Source: Alphaproteobacteria bacterium
GTDB taxonomy: Bacteria; Pseudomonadota; Alphaproteobacteria; Micropepsales; Micropepsaceae
Assembly: GCA_947475445.1 (NCBI GenBank)
Contig: CANJLC010000014.1
Span: forward strand, 1 to 52,688
DNA length: 52,688 nucleotides
Reading direction: 5' to 3'
Numbering within the stretch: the stretch's first letter is position 1; each line of letters opens with the position of its first letter. The translations under genes were made by a program, and so were the position numbers. Shown here piece by piece: positions 25,601-34,076 of the stretch. A model generated the notes under the pieces. It saw only the letters and a program-made list of their open reading frames with translations. It was not told where the DNA came from and searched no databases.

Positions 25601-26047
25601 ATGACGGACGGGCCTGTAACGGGGCTGGTACCGCGCCATCGTCAACAGGTGGCGGCCCTGTGCTGGCGCCGCGCCCCGTTGCTGGAAGTCCTGCTTGTCA
25701 CCAGCCTTCGAACCAAACGCTGGATTCTTCCCAAGGGCTGGCCGCAAACCGGCCTGACCCTGGCAGAGGCCGCCGCCCGTGAAGCGCTGGAAGAAGCGGG
25801 CGTGATGGACGAAGTCTCGCCTGACGTCATTGGCCACTATCATTACCTCAAGGAAAAAGGCGGCGAGTGCCTGCCTTGCCGCGTCGAGATTTTCGCCCTT
25901 CATGTGACGGGGCAGTGGCGGGCCTGGCCGGAAAAAGGCGCGCGCGAGATTGCCTGGCTGCCGCTGGACCAGGCAGCCAGGCGTGTCGCCGAAGCGGGGC
26001 TGCGCCACCTGCTGCTGGATTTTCGCAAAAGTCCCCGCGCCGCGTGA
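25601..26047 (+). CDS. Nudix hydrolase
   Basis: 148 aa, a single Nudix domain. The Nudix box is complete: G-x5-E-x7-REALEEAG-V from GWPQTG to EEAGV (about residues 46-68). The preceding LRTKRWILPKGWP and the short C-terminus resemble the diphosphoinositol-polyphosphate/diadenosine-polyphosphate hydrolase branch (DIPP-like) found in alphaproteobacteria. It cleaves a nucleoside diphosphate linked to X with Mg2+ in the cytoplasm; the natural substrate is not predictable. Start supported by GGAG about 8 nt upstream. Convergent with the glycosyltransferase gene, 37 bp apart. Confidence 0.92.
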   Translation: MTDGPVTGLVPRHRQQVAALCWRRAPLLEVLLVTSLRTKRWILPKGWPQTGLTLAEAAAREALEEAGVMDEVSPDVIGHYHYLKEKGGECLPCRVEIFALHVTGQWRAWPEKGAREIAWLPLDQAARRVAEAGLRHLLLDFRKSPRAA

Positions 26048-26084
26048 ATGATCGCTTGCCGTGCGCGTCCGCGTGAAACGCAGA

Positions 26085-28271
26085 CTAGTTTTCCGGCACC
26101 ATGAAACTTTCCGGACTCGCGCTGGCGACCATCTGCCGGTAGGCCGCCTCGATATGACGCGTGGTTTTCGCGGTGTCGAACAGCGGCGTTGTCAGCCGGT
26201 TTTGCGCCAGCTTCTTGCGAAAACCGTCCAGCAGCAAATGTTCACGGGCCAGGCGCAAGGCGAGCATTTCATAATCGCCCAGATTTTCCGTGACCAGTTC
26301 CGGCAACTCCACCGCCCGCAGCAGGCTTGCCGCCACCCGCCCGGCAAAGGCGGATCCCCGGCAGGTGATCAGCGGCAGCCCCGCCCACAAGGCATCGCTG
26401 GCGGTGGTGTGCGCGCCATAGGGCAGTCCGTCGAGGAACAGATCCGCCAACGCCATGCGTGCCAGGTGTTTTTCCAGCGCCACCGTGTCGGCAAATATCA
26501 GCCGCTCCGGCGCGATGCCGTGGCGCGCCGCCTGCTGCCTCAGATTGTCCATGCAGACGGGATGCGGCTTCAGCAGCCAGAGCACCGAACCGGCTATCTG
26601 CGTCAGCAGTCCCATCCACAAAGAGAATATTTCCGGCGTGAATTTGTTGGCGTGATTGAAATTGCAAAAAACGAAGCCATCCTGCGGCAAGCCTTCTTCG
26701 GCGCGGCTGGGGCGCTGCGCGGCAATGACACGCTTGTTGTCGTTGACCTGGTAGCTGTGCGGCAGCCAGGCGATCTTTTCGCTGTAATGAATCTGCTCGG
26801 TCTTGGGGATCACCACCGGGTCCGCGATGATATAGTCCAGGCTGGAACCGCCCAGGGTGCCGGGATAGGCCAGGTATCCCGCCTGCACCGGCGCAGGGCG
26901 ATGGCTGAAAATGCCGGCCCGCTGGTTGCCGGAATAGCCGTTGAGGTCCACCAGCACGTCAATCTCCAGCGCCTTTATTTGCGCCGCCGCTTCCATGTCG
27001 GACAGCGCCCGTATGTCGACGATCTTGTCCACCGCCGCTTCAAAACGCGCGCGCAGCGCGCTGCCGTCGCCGCCGCCATTGTCGAACGCAAAAATCTCGA
27101 ACTGCGCCTTGTCATGCGCTTCGAAAAGCCCGGCCATCAGGTACAGCGTGGCGTGGGTGCGGAATTCGCCGCAGACATAGCCGATGCGGATCTTGCCCGG
27201 CCGCCGCGCGCCGCCGCGCCACAAGGGTTGCTGCGCGGGAAATTTGGCCTGGCCATAAATCCGGGCGCAGCGCAGCAGATCGTCGGACCTGTTCGAAAGC
27301 GCCAGATAAATAAAAGGCTCGATCACCGGCCTGCCCGCCCGCACGCCGTCATCCAGCGCGGCTTTTTGCGCGTCATAGCCGTCCCAGTCGCAGGCGAACA
27401 GCTTCAGGCGCATCAGGCTGCCGGGTGCGAACGCGAAATCCGGCGCCACCTTCACCAGCCGCTCCAGGTCGGCGATGGCGCCGGGCAGGTTGGCTTTATG
27501 CGACCAAAGAAGATTGCCGCGCGCATGCAGCGCCTGCGCAATGTTGGGCTCCACGCCAAGAGCCCGGTCATAATCGGCCAGCGCCTCATCGATGCGCCCC
27601 ATGAAGGTCAGGGCAATGGCGCGGTTGTTGCGCGTGGCCCAGTCATCGGGGTTGATCGACAAAGCCCGGTCAAAACTCGCCAGCGCGTCTTCGTGACGCC
27701 GCATTTCGCGCAATGTGTCGCCGCGATTGTTGTGGATCTCGATACTGGCGGGCGACAAGGCGGCGGCGCGGTCGAAACTGGCGAGCGCCGCTTCATGCTG
27801 CTTCAGTGCGTTCAGCGCCAGGCCGCGATTGTTCCACACCGCCGCCAGGGATGGATCGGCCGCAAGCGCCTTGTCGAACTCCGCGACCGCTTCACGGGCG
27901 CGTTGCTGCGCCATTAATATCTCGCCGCGCTGGGCGAAGGCGATTGCGATCAGCGATTCGCCGGGCCTGGCGGCTTTCGTGGCGCGCTCCAGCATGGCCA
28001 GCGCATCGGCGTCCGACCCCAGCGCCGCCAGCACCAGGCCCAGATGCATCAGCGTCTCGGCGGCGTCCGGCTGCTGGCGCAGCGCCCTTTCCAGGAACGC
28101 ATGCGCTGCAGCGAAATCGCGCTGGTGGTAGCGCAATATGCCTGTCAGATGCATGGCGGGAAAAAAGTCGGGCTGCGCCTTCAGCGCCGCGGCATAGAAG
28201 GGCTCGGCTTCCGCCAGCCGTCCTGCCTGGTGCAGGCGGAATCCCTGTTCGATGGCCTCATGGGGGGTCAT
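26085..28271 (-). CDS. TPR-containing SPINDLY/OGT-type protein O-glycosyltransferase
   Basis: 728 aa. The N-terminal half has about seven TPR units (AAVWNNRGLALNALKQHEAAL, IEIHNNRGDTLREM and others, to about residue 290). The C-terminal half is a GT41 catalytic region: KIRIGYVCGEFRTHATLYLM, DVLVDLNGYSGNQRAGIFSHRPAPVQ, YLAYPGTLGGSSLDYIIAD, PLITCRGSAFAGRVAASLL. GT41 enzymes attach GlcNAc or fucose to Ser/Thr of proteins. No signal peptide, so cytoplasmic. In alphaproteobacteria some modify flagellins, but no flagellar or nucleotide-sugar gene is adjacent. It starts 162 bp from the divergent cupin gene. Confidence 0.92.
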   Translation of the reverse strand: MTPHEAIEQGFRLHQAGRLAEAEPFYAAALKAQPDFFPAMHLTGILRYHQRDFAAAHAFLERALRQQPDAAETLMHLGLVLAALGSDADALAMLERATKAARPGESLIAIAFAQRGEILMAQQRAREAVAEFDKALAADPSLAAVWNNRGLALNALKQHEAALASFDRAAALSPASIEIHNNRGDTLREMRRHEDALASFDRALSINPDDWATRNNRAIALTFMGRIDEALADYDRALGVEPNIAQALHARGNLLWSHKANLPGAIADLERLVKVAPDFAFAPGSLMRLKLFACDWDGYDAQKAALDDGVRAGRPVIEPFIYLALSNRSDDLLRCARIYGQAKFPAQQPLWRGGARRPGKIRIGYVCGEFRTHATLYLMAGLFEAHDKAQFEIFAFDNGGGDGSALRARFEAAVDKIVDIRALSDMEAAAQIKALEIDVLVDLNGYSGNQRAGIFSHRPAPVQAGYLAYPGTLGGSSLDYIIADPVVIPKTEQIHYSEKIAWLPHSYQVNDNKRVIAAQRPSRAEEGLPQDGFVFCNFNHANKFTPEIFSLWMGLLTQIAGSVLWLLKPHPVCMDNLRQQAARHGIAPERLIFADTVALEKHLARMALADLFLDGLPYGAHTTASDALWAGLPLITCRGSAFAGRVAASLLRAVELPELVTENLGDYEMLALRLAREHLLLDGFRKKLAQNRLTTPLFDTAKTTRHIEAAYRQMVASASPESFMVPEN

Positions 28272-28433
28272 GCGGCGGTTCGTCTTTCCGTTCGAAGCGG
28301 GTGCGGCGCCAGATTAGCACGGTTTATCCGCAGAAAAACGGGCATTCCGCCCCCGCCCGGCGGGGCCGCTCGCTTGCCACCGGGGCAGGGGCCAGACAGT
28401 ATGCGGCACGCAAAAAACATCGAAGGGAACGCC

Positions 28434-28811
28434 ATGCGTATTCTGCTTGCTTCTGCCATCCTGCTCGCTACGGCCACCGCCGCCTGTGCGCAGACGCCTG
28501 CGGCTCCTGCCGCGCCGCCGCCGCCCAGCTTCGACGTGCCCAGCACGCCCACCACCGTCTATATCGCCCGCCGCAACCTGAAAGCGGGCGAAAATGTGGG
28601 CCTGCATACCCATGCCGGCGAGGAAATGACCCAGGTCATTTCCGGCGATGTGGAACTGACCGTGGAAGGCAAATCGACCGTATATCATGGCGGACAAAGC
28701 TTCATGGTGGCGCGGGGCGCCAAGCATGACGCCAAAGCCGTGACCGAGGCCGTCCTGGCCGTCACCTATGTCCTGGACAAGGGCGCGCCGCTGCGCACCG
28801 CCGTCCCGTAG
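28434..28811 (+). CDS. Secreted cupin-domain protein
   Basis: 125 aa from ATG 28434, with AAGGGA 6 nt upstream; the open frame upstream has no signal-peptide-bearing start. Signal peptide MRILLASAILLATATAACAQ, then a short Pro/Ala linker and one cupin barrel. Motif 1 is partly kept as LHTHAGEEMTQVISGDVEL (two His and two Glu for metal), motif 2 as KHDAKAV with one His. Single-domain periplasmic cupins of this type are usually sugar- or small-molecule-binding or stress proteins; no specific role can be assigned. Monocistronic, ending in a terminator. Confidence 0.82.
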   Translation: MRILLASAILLATATAACAQTPAAPAAPPPPSFDVPSTPTTVYIARRNLKAGENVGLHTHAGEEMTQVISGDVELTVEGKSTVYHGGQSFMVARGAKHDAKAVTEAVLAVTYVLDKGAPLRTAVP

Positions 28812-28835
28812 GGCGAAATTTTTGAATTGAAATTG

Positions 28836-28868
28836 CGGCGGGTCCGGCAGCGGGCCCGCCGTATTTTT
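28836..28868 (+). terminator. Intrinsic terminator after the cupin gene
   Basis: CGGCGGGTCCG (28836-28846) pairs with CGGGCCCGCCG (28851-28861) with one wobble, followed by TATTTTTT. Confidence 0.85.
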
Positions 28869-28883
28869 TCCGGGCCCGCTTTT

Positions 28884-30317
28884 TTAAAGATAAGGCATCA
28901 ACAGGCGGCAGGCCGCGTCGCGCAGCCGGATCCACACCGGCTGGCCCGTCAGCGCCTTGACGTCGAGTTTTTTTCCCCGCGCGATCCTGGCGTCGATGAT
29001 CGCATCCAGTTTTTTCGCCAGTGCCGGATCATAGCATTCCAGGTCGAATTCAAAATTGAGCCGGAAGCTGCGGGCGTCCCAGTTTGAACTGCCGATCACG
29101 CACCAGCCGTCATCCACGGTGCAAAGCTTGGCATGGTCGAAGGGCTGTGGCGTAACGTAAACCTTGGCGGCGATATAATTGAAGAAGCGCAAATGCGCCC
29201 GCATCGCCCATTCCATGTAGTGATGATCGCTGCGTCCCGGCAAGACGATTTCCACCTCGACGCCCCGCAGCGCGGCCTGGGCGATGGCGAATTGCAGTCG
29301 GGCATCGGGCAGGAAATAAGGCGTCAGGATCCGGATGCGTTTTTTGGCCAGTGTCAGGGCGGCGCCCAGTATCATGTCCAGCTTGTAGAGGTCGGCGTCG
29401 GGGCCCGTGCGCAACCCGCGGGCATAGACCGGCCCCACCGGTGCCAGCTCGGGCCACCAGAAATCCTCATCCAGGTTTTCCCCGGTGGTGAAAATCCAGT
29501 CGCGTGCGAAAGCATCCATCACCAGCCGCACCACCGGTCCCTGGACGCAGAAGTGAACGTCCAGCACGCGCCTGTCTAGGCGCGCATTTTTCAGATTTTC
29601 GCCGCCGATATTGATCCCGCCCGTAAAAGCGGTGGCGCCGTCCACCACCAGCAGCTTCCTGTGATTGCGCATGTTCAGGAAGGGCATGCGCCAGGGCAGC
29701 CAGGTGTGCAGGAAACGCCGGGTGACGACGCCACCTTCGCGCAGGCGGAGGATAATGGGATTGATAAAATACCCGGTGCCGACGCCATCCAGCAGCACCC
29801 GCACCTGAACCCCGCGCTTGTGCGCCGCGATCAGGGCATCGATGAAGTCATGGCCCGTTGCGTCATTGCGGAAAATATAGGAGGCGAAGGCGATGGATTG
29901 CTTGGCGCCGGCGATGGCCGCCAGCATTTGCGGATAGGCGCCGTCGCCATTTTCCAGGATGTCCAGGGCATTGCCCGCGGTGAGCGGATCGCCGGTCACC
30001 CGCCCGCTGATATCCATCAATTCGGCGATATGGGGCGGCAGGCCGGGAATCTCCGCCGACAAGGGCCGGCGGTTCTTGGTGTCCTTGAGCCGCCGCTTGA
30101 GCTTGAGGGCGCGCCGGTTCACGCGGTTGATGCCGAACAGGTAATAAAGCACGCCCCCCAGGATGGGCGAGAACCAGGCGGCGCCGATCCAGCCCAGCGC
30201 GCCACGCACGTCGCTTTTCTTCAGCAGCACGTCCGCCGTCACCGTGGCGGCGACCAGCACATAGAGAATCGCCAGGGCGGTCTGGACCAGGGGGGACGGA
30301 TGGGAAATCCAGAACAT
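28884..30317 (-). CDS. cls: Cardiolipin synthase (phospholipase D superfamily)
   Basis: 477 aa. Two N-terminal membrane helices with the PLDc_N region (WIGAAWFSPILGGVLYYLFGINRVNRRA), then two phospholipase D HKD motifs: HRKLLVVDG at about 219-227 and HAKLCTVDDG at about 395-404, the latter followed by GSSNWDARSF. Makes cardiolipin from two phosphatidylglycerols at the inner membrane. Length and layout are standard for bacterial ClsA-type enzymes. Divergent from the endonuclease/phosphatase gene with 120 bp between. Confidence 0.93.
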   Translation of the reverse strand: MFWISHPSPLVQTALAILYVLVAATVTADVLLKKSDVRGALGWIGAAWFSPILGGVLYYLFGINRVNRRALKLKRRLKDTKNRRPLSAEIPGLPPHIAELMDISGRVTGDPLTAGNALDILENGDGAYPQMLAAIAGAKQSIAFASYIFRNDATGHDFIDALIAAHKRGVQVRVLLDGVGTGYFINPIILRLREGGVVTRRFLHTWLPWRMPFLNMRNHRKLLVVDGATAFTGGINIGGENLKNARLDRRVLDVHFCVQGPVVRLVMDAFARDWIFTTGENLDEDFWWPELAPVGPVYARGLRTGPDADLYKLDMILGAALTLAKKRIRILTPYFLPDARLQFAIAQAALRGVEVEIVLPGRSDHHYMEWAMRAHLRFFNYIAAKVYVTPQPFDHAKLCTVDDGWCVIGSSNWDARSFRLNFEFDLECYDPALAKKLDAIIDARIARGKKLDVKALTGQPVWIRLRDAACRLLMPYL

Positions 30318-30437
30318 CGGGCGGGCACCGCTTTTTTATGCTTATTGCATGGGTTGTGGACGGGCAGGAAACAGATTTGCATGAAACCAGCCCCAAGGTT
30401 ACCTACTTTACCCAAGGCAGCTACGGTCAGGATCATC

Positions 30438-31103
30438 ATGGCTTTCGGGCATTTTCGGGACGGCGGGCAATTGCGGGTGGTCAGCTGGAATCTGCTGCGC
30501 CGGGTCGGCGCCGGCGTTGACGATGTTGCCCGCCTGGTCCGCAGCCATCATCCCGACCTGCTTTTCCTGCAGGAAGCCACCGAGGAAATCGTGGCGTTGC
30601 CATCCCTGGTGGGCGGGCATTTCTTCCGCCATGCCATGGACCGGCGCATTTACGGCCTTGCCGCCTGGAGCCCGCATCCCTTTCCCGCCACCACGGCCTT
30701 GCGCCTGCCGGCCTCGGTATTGCCGGGCCGCGTGCCGCCGCGCCACGCCCAGCTGGTGCAGTTTCGCGGCATCAATTTCGCCAATGTGCATCTTTCCCAC
30801 GGCCAGTTCCTCAATCGCTGGCAATTGCTGCATATCGCCAGCGCGCTGGAGGGCGCGGCCGCCATCATTGGCGATTTCAACGCCGTGGGACCGACAGCAT
30901 TGCCGGGCTTTCGCGACATCGGTCCGCGCCAGCGCACCCACCGTGCCGGCAACATCGCCAATTTGCGGCTCGACCGCTGCCTGGCGCGGGGCCTGCACAT
31001 GAAACAGGGGCAGGTGCTGGAACGGGGCGCATCCGACCATCACCCCATTGTGCTGGACCTGGGCGTGAATGAAGCTGCGCTCGGCTTGATGGCGGTGCTC
31101 TGA
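30438..31103 (+). CDS. Endonuclease/exonuclease/phosphatase family protein
   Basis: 221 aa from ATG 30438, favoured because AGGA lies 6 nt upstream; ATG 30381 would add 19 residues. EEP-fold motifs in order: VVSWNLLRR (Asn), LLFLQEATEE (metal Glu), ANVHLSHGQ, GDFNAVG (Asp and Asn) and GASDHHPIVLDL (catalytic Asp-His). Mg2+-dependent phosphodiesterase or phosphatase; no export signal. In cardiolipin synthase operons EEP genes (YbhP-like) often sit next to cls, as here although divergently oriented. Overlaps nothing and is followed 3 bp later by the ROK-type kinase gene, so the two are co-transcribed. Confidence 0.85.
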   Translation: MAFGHFRDGGQLRVVSWNLLRRVGAGVDDVARLVRSHHPDLLFLQEATEEIVALPSLVGGHFFRHAMDRRIYGLAAWSPHPFPATTALRLPASVLPGRVPPRHAQLVQFRGINFANVHLSHGQFLNRWQLLHIASALEGAAAIIGDFNAVGPTALPGFRDIGPRQRTHRAGNIANLRLDRCLARGLHMKQGQVLERGASDHHPIVLDLGVNEAALGLMAVL

Positions 31104-31106
31104 GGA

Positions 31107-31832
31107 ATGGCGCAGGCAACGGCAAAAATCGGAAAAATCCTGGCGATTGATATTGGCGCCACCGGCCTCAAGGCTGCCCTGGTCAGCCCGTCCGGAAAGC
31201 TGCTCATGCAGCGGTTGCGGATTGAAACGCCCCATCCCTGCCCGCCCAGGAAAATGGTGGCAGTGCTGGCGAAGCTGGTGAGGCCGCTCACGGGCTATGA
31301 TTGTATTTCCATCGGCTTTCCGGGTTTTGTGCGCGGCGGCAAGGTTTATACCGCGCCGAACCTGGGCACCGATGACTGGGCCGGGTTCCGGCTGGCGGCA
31401 GCGATGAGCAAAAAACTGGGCAAGCCCGCAAGACTTCTCAACGATGCCGACATGCAGGGACTGGCCGTGGTCAAGGGCAGGGGCCTGGAGTTGGTCTGCA
31501 CCCTGGGCACGGGATTTGGCACGGCCGTGTTTCATGACGGCGAATTGTTGCCGCATATGGACCTGGCGCATCTGGTGGCGCACAAGGGCGATGATTTCGA
31601 CGATTATATCGGGGACGAGACCTGCCGCAGGATCGGCCACAAGGACTGGAACAAGCGGCTAAAGAAGCTCATTGCCATGCTGGGCAATGTCTTCTTTTTT
31701 GACCATCTCTATCTGGGGGGCGGCAATGCGCGGCTGATCCGCTTCAAGCTTCCCCGCAACGTGTCCATTGTTGCCAATGACGCGGGCATGGAAGGCGGCG
31801 CCTTTGTCTGGGCGCCCAGGGCGCGGCGTTAG
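31107..31832 (+). CDS. ROK-family sugar kinase, polyphosphate glucokinase-like
   Basis: 241 aa, close to the length of PPGK-type kinases. N-terminal phosphate loop ILAIDIGATGLKAAL, then SIGFPGFVRGG, NDADMQGLA with the catalytic Asp, and TLGTGFGTAVF. C-terminal YLGGGNARLI completes the actin-like fold. Phosphorylates glucose or a related sugar using ATP or polyphosphate. The zinc-binding Cys cluster of classical ROK regulators is absent, consistent with a kinase of the PPGK group. Start overlaps the previous stop region (TGAGGAATG), indicating translational coupling with the EEP gene. Confidence 0.82.
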   Translation: MAQATAKIGKILAIDIGATGLKAALVSPSGKLLMQRLRIETPHPCPPRKMVAVLAKLVRPLTGYDCISIGFPGFVRGGKVYTAPNLGTDDWAGFRLAAAMSKKLGKPARLLNDADMQGLAVVKGRGLELVCTLGTGFGTAVFHDGELLPHMDLAHLVAHKGDDFDDYIGDETCRRIGHKDWNKRLKKLIAMLGNVFFFDHLYLGGGNARLIRFKLPRNVSIVANDAGMEGGAFVWAPRARR

Positions 31833-31836
31833 GGCC

Positions 31837-32205
31837 TCAGGGTTTTTTCAGCGCCGCCAAGGCCAGCAGCACCCAGCCCGCCACGAATGCCAAGCCGCCC
31901 AGCGGCGTCACTGCGCCAAGCATCTTGATGCCAGTGAAGGCGAGCAGGTAAAGCGAACCACAGAAAAGCGCGGTGCCGATCAGGAACAGCAAGGCGGCGG
32001 CTTGCGCCTGCCGCGACGGCGTCGTGCGCAGCAGCAGCCCCGCCAGTCCCATCGCCAGGGCGTGATACATCTGGTATCGCGCCGCCGTTTCGAAAAGGGC
32101 AAGGGACGCCGCGTCCAGCCTTCCGGAAAGTCCATGCGCGGCGAAGGCGCCGCATAGCACCGAAAGCCCTCCCAGTATCGCCGCCACAAAAAGCCAGTTT
32201 CGCAT
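31837..32205 (-). CDS. DUF423 family inner-membrane protein
   Basis: 122 aa from ATG 32205, four membrane helices. Conserved family residues GAFAAHGL near 19-26 and YQMYHALAMGL in the second helix, followed by GTALFCGSLYLLAFTG and a final PLGGLAFVAGW helix. DUF423 (YgdD/YwdK) is widespread, of unknown function. Convergent with the ROK gene (4 bp apart) and divergent from the alpha/beta hydrolase (48 bp between starts). Longer upstream readings in the same frame overlap that hydrolase and are not protein-like. Confidence 0.9.
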   Translation of the reverse strand: MRNWLFVAAILGGLSVLCGAFAAHGLSGRLDAASLALFETAARYQMYHALAMGLAGLLLRTTPSRQAQAAALLFLIGTALFCGSLYLLAFTGIKMLGAVTPLGGLAFVAGWVLLALAALKKP

Positions 32206-32253
32206 GACGCCATCATAGACAGGTGTTTGCCAATGTGCGATTCCCCATGACGC

Positions 32254-33036
32254 ATGAGCGAATTTGCCACCGCCAGCGACGGCATCCGGCTTGCCTTTGA
32301 ACGGGTCGGCCAGGGCGATCCGGTCGTGCTGGTGCATGGCTTCGGCTCCAGCCGCCAGCAGAACTGGAAATCCACCGGCTGGTACGCCAGCCTGGCCGAG
32401 GCCGGCTTCGGCGTGGTGGCGATGGATTGCCGTGGGCATGGCCTCAGCGACAAGCCCCATGACGAAGCACTCTACGGTCACGACCGGATGGCGGAAGATG
32501 TCGCCGCGGTGATGGATGCCGCCGGGCTGACCACGGCGCCGCTGGTGGGCTATTCGATGGGCGGCTTTATCGGCCTGCGGCTGGCGGCGCGGTTTCCACA
32601 GCGCGTGTCGCGATTGGCGCTGGGCGGCGTGGGCGAGTTTTATTTGCGCGGACCACGCATTGGTGATGCCGATATGCGCCGCAAATTGTCGGACGCGCTG
32701 CTGACAGATGACAAGGCTTCCATCGCAGAGGCGCGCGGCCGCATGTTTCGCGATTTCGCCGATCAACCCGGCAAGGACCGTTTCGCGTTGGCCGCTTGCA
32801 TGCGCGCCATGTCGCCCCACCTGCCGCCAGAGACCCTGGCACAAATAAGGCAGCCGGTGCTGGTGGTGTGCGGTGCCAACGACGAGATCGCCGGTCCTCC
32901 GGGCCCCCTGGCGGCGGCATTCCCTCACGGACAGGCCGTGATCGTGCCCGAACGCGACCACATGTCAGCCGTGGGCGAGCGCAAGACCCGCAACGCCGTG
33001 GTGGACTTTCTCAAGTCCGCCCAACCGCATAGCTGA
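32254..33036 (+). CDS. Alpha/beta hydrolase
   Basis: 260 aa, a single alpha/beta-hydrolase domain without signal peptide. HGFGSS oxyanion loop after strand 3, nucleophile Ser in GYSMGG (about residue 97), acid Asp in CGANDEIAGP and catalytic His in PERDHMSAVG. The size matches esterases, haloperoxidase-like and C-C bond hydrolases of this fold; no substrate can be named. Possible start ATG follows only a poor ribosome-binding site. Shares a 48-bp divergent promoter region with the DUF423 gene. Confidence 0.88.
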   Translation: MSEFATASDGIRLAFERVGQGDPVVLVHGFGSSRQQNWKSTGWYASLAEAGFGVVAMDCRGHGLSDKPHDEALYGHDRMAEDVAAVMDAAGLTTAPLVGYSMGGFIGLRLAARFPQRVSRLALGGVGEFYLRGPRIGDADMRRKLSDALLTDDKASIAEARGRMFRDFADQPGKDRFALAACMRAMSPHLPPETLAQIRQPVLVVCGANDEIAGPPGPLAAAFPHGQAVIVPERDHMSAVGERKTRNAVVDFLKSAQPHS

Positions 33037-33413
33037 CGCCCCGTTCTGCAATATCGTTTCATGCGCGCACTTGCCCTTACGTTCCCCGGTTCGTGTGGAA
33101 CTTTTCCGGCAACGGCCTTTGCGCTGGGGCGTTTTCTCCTTGAGAGCACCCTTGGCGCGTCCCGGGTCATCCGGACTCGGATATTACCGCGTTATATTCA
33201 GTATACGGAGTATTACCCTTGCACCCGGAATTCCCCTTGCAACAAGTACGCTATCGTACTGAAAAAAGACTATTTTTCAGACATTGGGATGCTAAGTTTC
33301 TCGTGGAGACAGCGAGTCAAGACGCTGCGGGCGTCGAACAATGTGACAAATCATGCACAGAGTTTTGCGCCGTCAGCCCTAACGAGTCGTTAGCAGGGGA
33401 CTGCCTTACAGCG
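33037..33413. other. Gene-free 377-bp gap with AT-rich patch and stacked inverted repeats
   Basis: No gene is supported. The segment around 33180-33300 is much more AT-rich than its neighbours and contains AGTACG-CTAT-CGTACT (33245-33260) immediately followed by CTGAAAAA (33259-33266) and TTTTTCAG (33273-33280). These could be an operator and a weak hairpin, or a small remnant of imported DNA. Reading frames across it give no recognisable protein. Confidence 0.35.
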
Positions 33414-34076
33414 TCAGTTTTTTGTGTCGGAGTTCCCGCCCACCGCGCCACGCAGGCGCAAGGGCGGCGTGGCTGTTCCGGTGGGGCTGGCAGCCTCTGC
33501 GGGGCTGGCCAATTGGGTCACGGAGCTGTCCGGCTCGCGATCGCTTTTCAGTCCCATATCGGTGGCAAAAAGCTGGGCGACATAGACCGTATCGCCATTG
33601 ATCGCCGCGCCCACGCCGGTGCGGTCATAGGCGGCAAAGGTAAGATTGTCGCGGTGCGGCTGGCTTTTCATCCATTCCTCGAGGAAGCGCGCCGCGAACG
33701 CGTTCACATCCACGCCGCTCTGCCTGACGTAATGCTGCGCTGCGAGATTTTCCCCCAACAGCCCCTGCCATTTGGCGTTCTGCTTCATCAAAAGGCTGGC
33801 CGAGGTGTCGCCATTGGGCGCGGCATGGGCGAGGTAATCTTTCTGCGCCATGTCGTTGGCCTTCTGGCGCGCGATATCGGCAAGTTCCGAATCGATCGCC
33901 AGCCGCTTGGCATTGGGGTCCAGCTTGATGCGCTGTTCCTCGGTGAGGATCGAGATGCGGGTTTCCAGCGCCGCCATCTGGGTCTTGGGGTCGGGCGGGC
34001 CCGGCGGCGCCTCCGGCAGGGTTTCGCAACCCGCCAACAGGAGAACGGCCAAGGCAAGACATGCGAATCGGTTCAT
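33414..34076 (-). CDS. CAP-domain lipoprotein
   Basis: 220 aa. Lipoprotein signal with lipobox LLAGC (Cys at about 17), a Pro-rich spacer, then a CAP/SCP (PR-1) domain: DSELADIARQKANDMA, AHAAPNGDTSASLL with His, GENLAAQ, and EEWMKSQPHRDNL with His. A disordered C-terminal tail follows. Bacterial CAP proteins are exported and of mostly unknown function. Its ATG overlaps the stop of the upstream thiolase gene by one base (TGATG), so it is translationally coupled to it. Confidence 0.88.
   Translation of the reverse strand: MNRFACLALAVLLLAGCETLPEAPPGPPDPKTQMAALETRISILTEEQRIKLDPNAKRLAIDSELADIARQKANDMAQKDYLAHAAPNGDTSASLLMKQNAKWQGLLGENLAAQHYVRQSGVDVNAFAARFLEEWMKSQPHRDNLTFAAYDRTGVGAAINGDTVYVAQLFATDMGLKSDREPDSSVTQLASPAEAASPTGTATPPLRLRGAVGGNSDTKN

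Noticed and set aside
30381..30437. 19-residue N-terminal extension of the endonuclease/phosphatase protein
   Set aside because: The first ATG has a more distant ribosome-binding site and the extra residues are not part of the fold; kept only as an alternative start.
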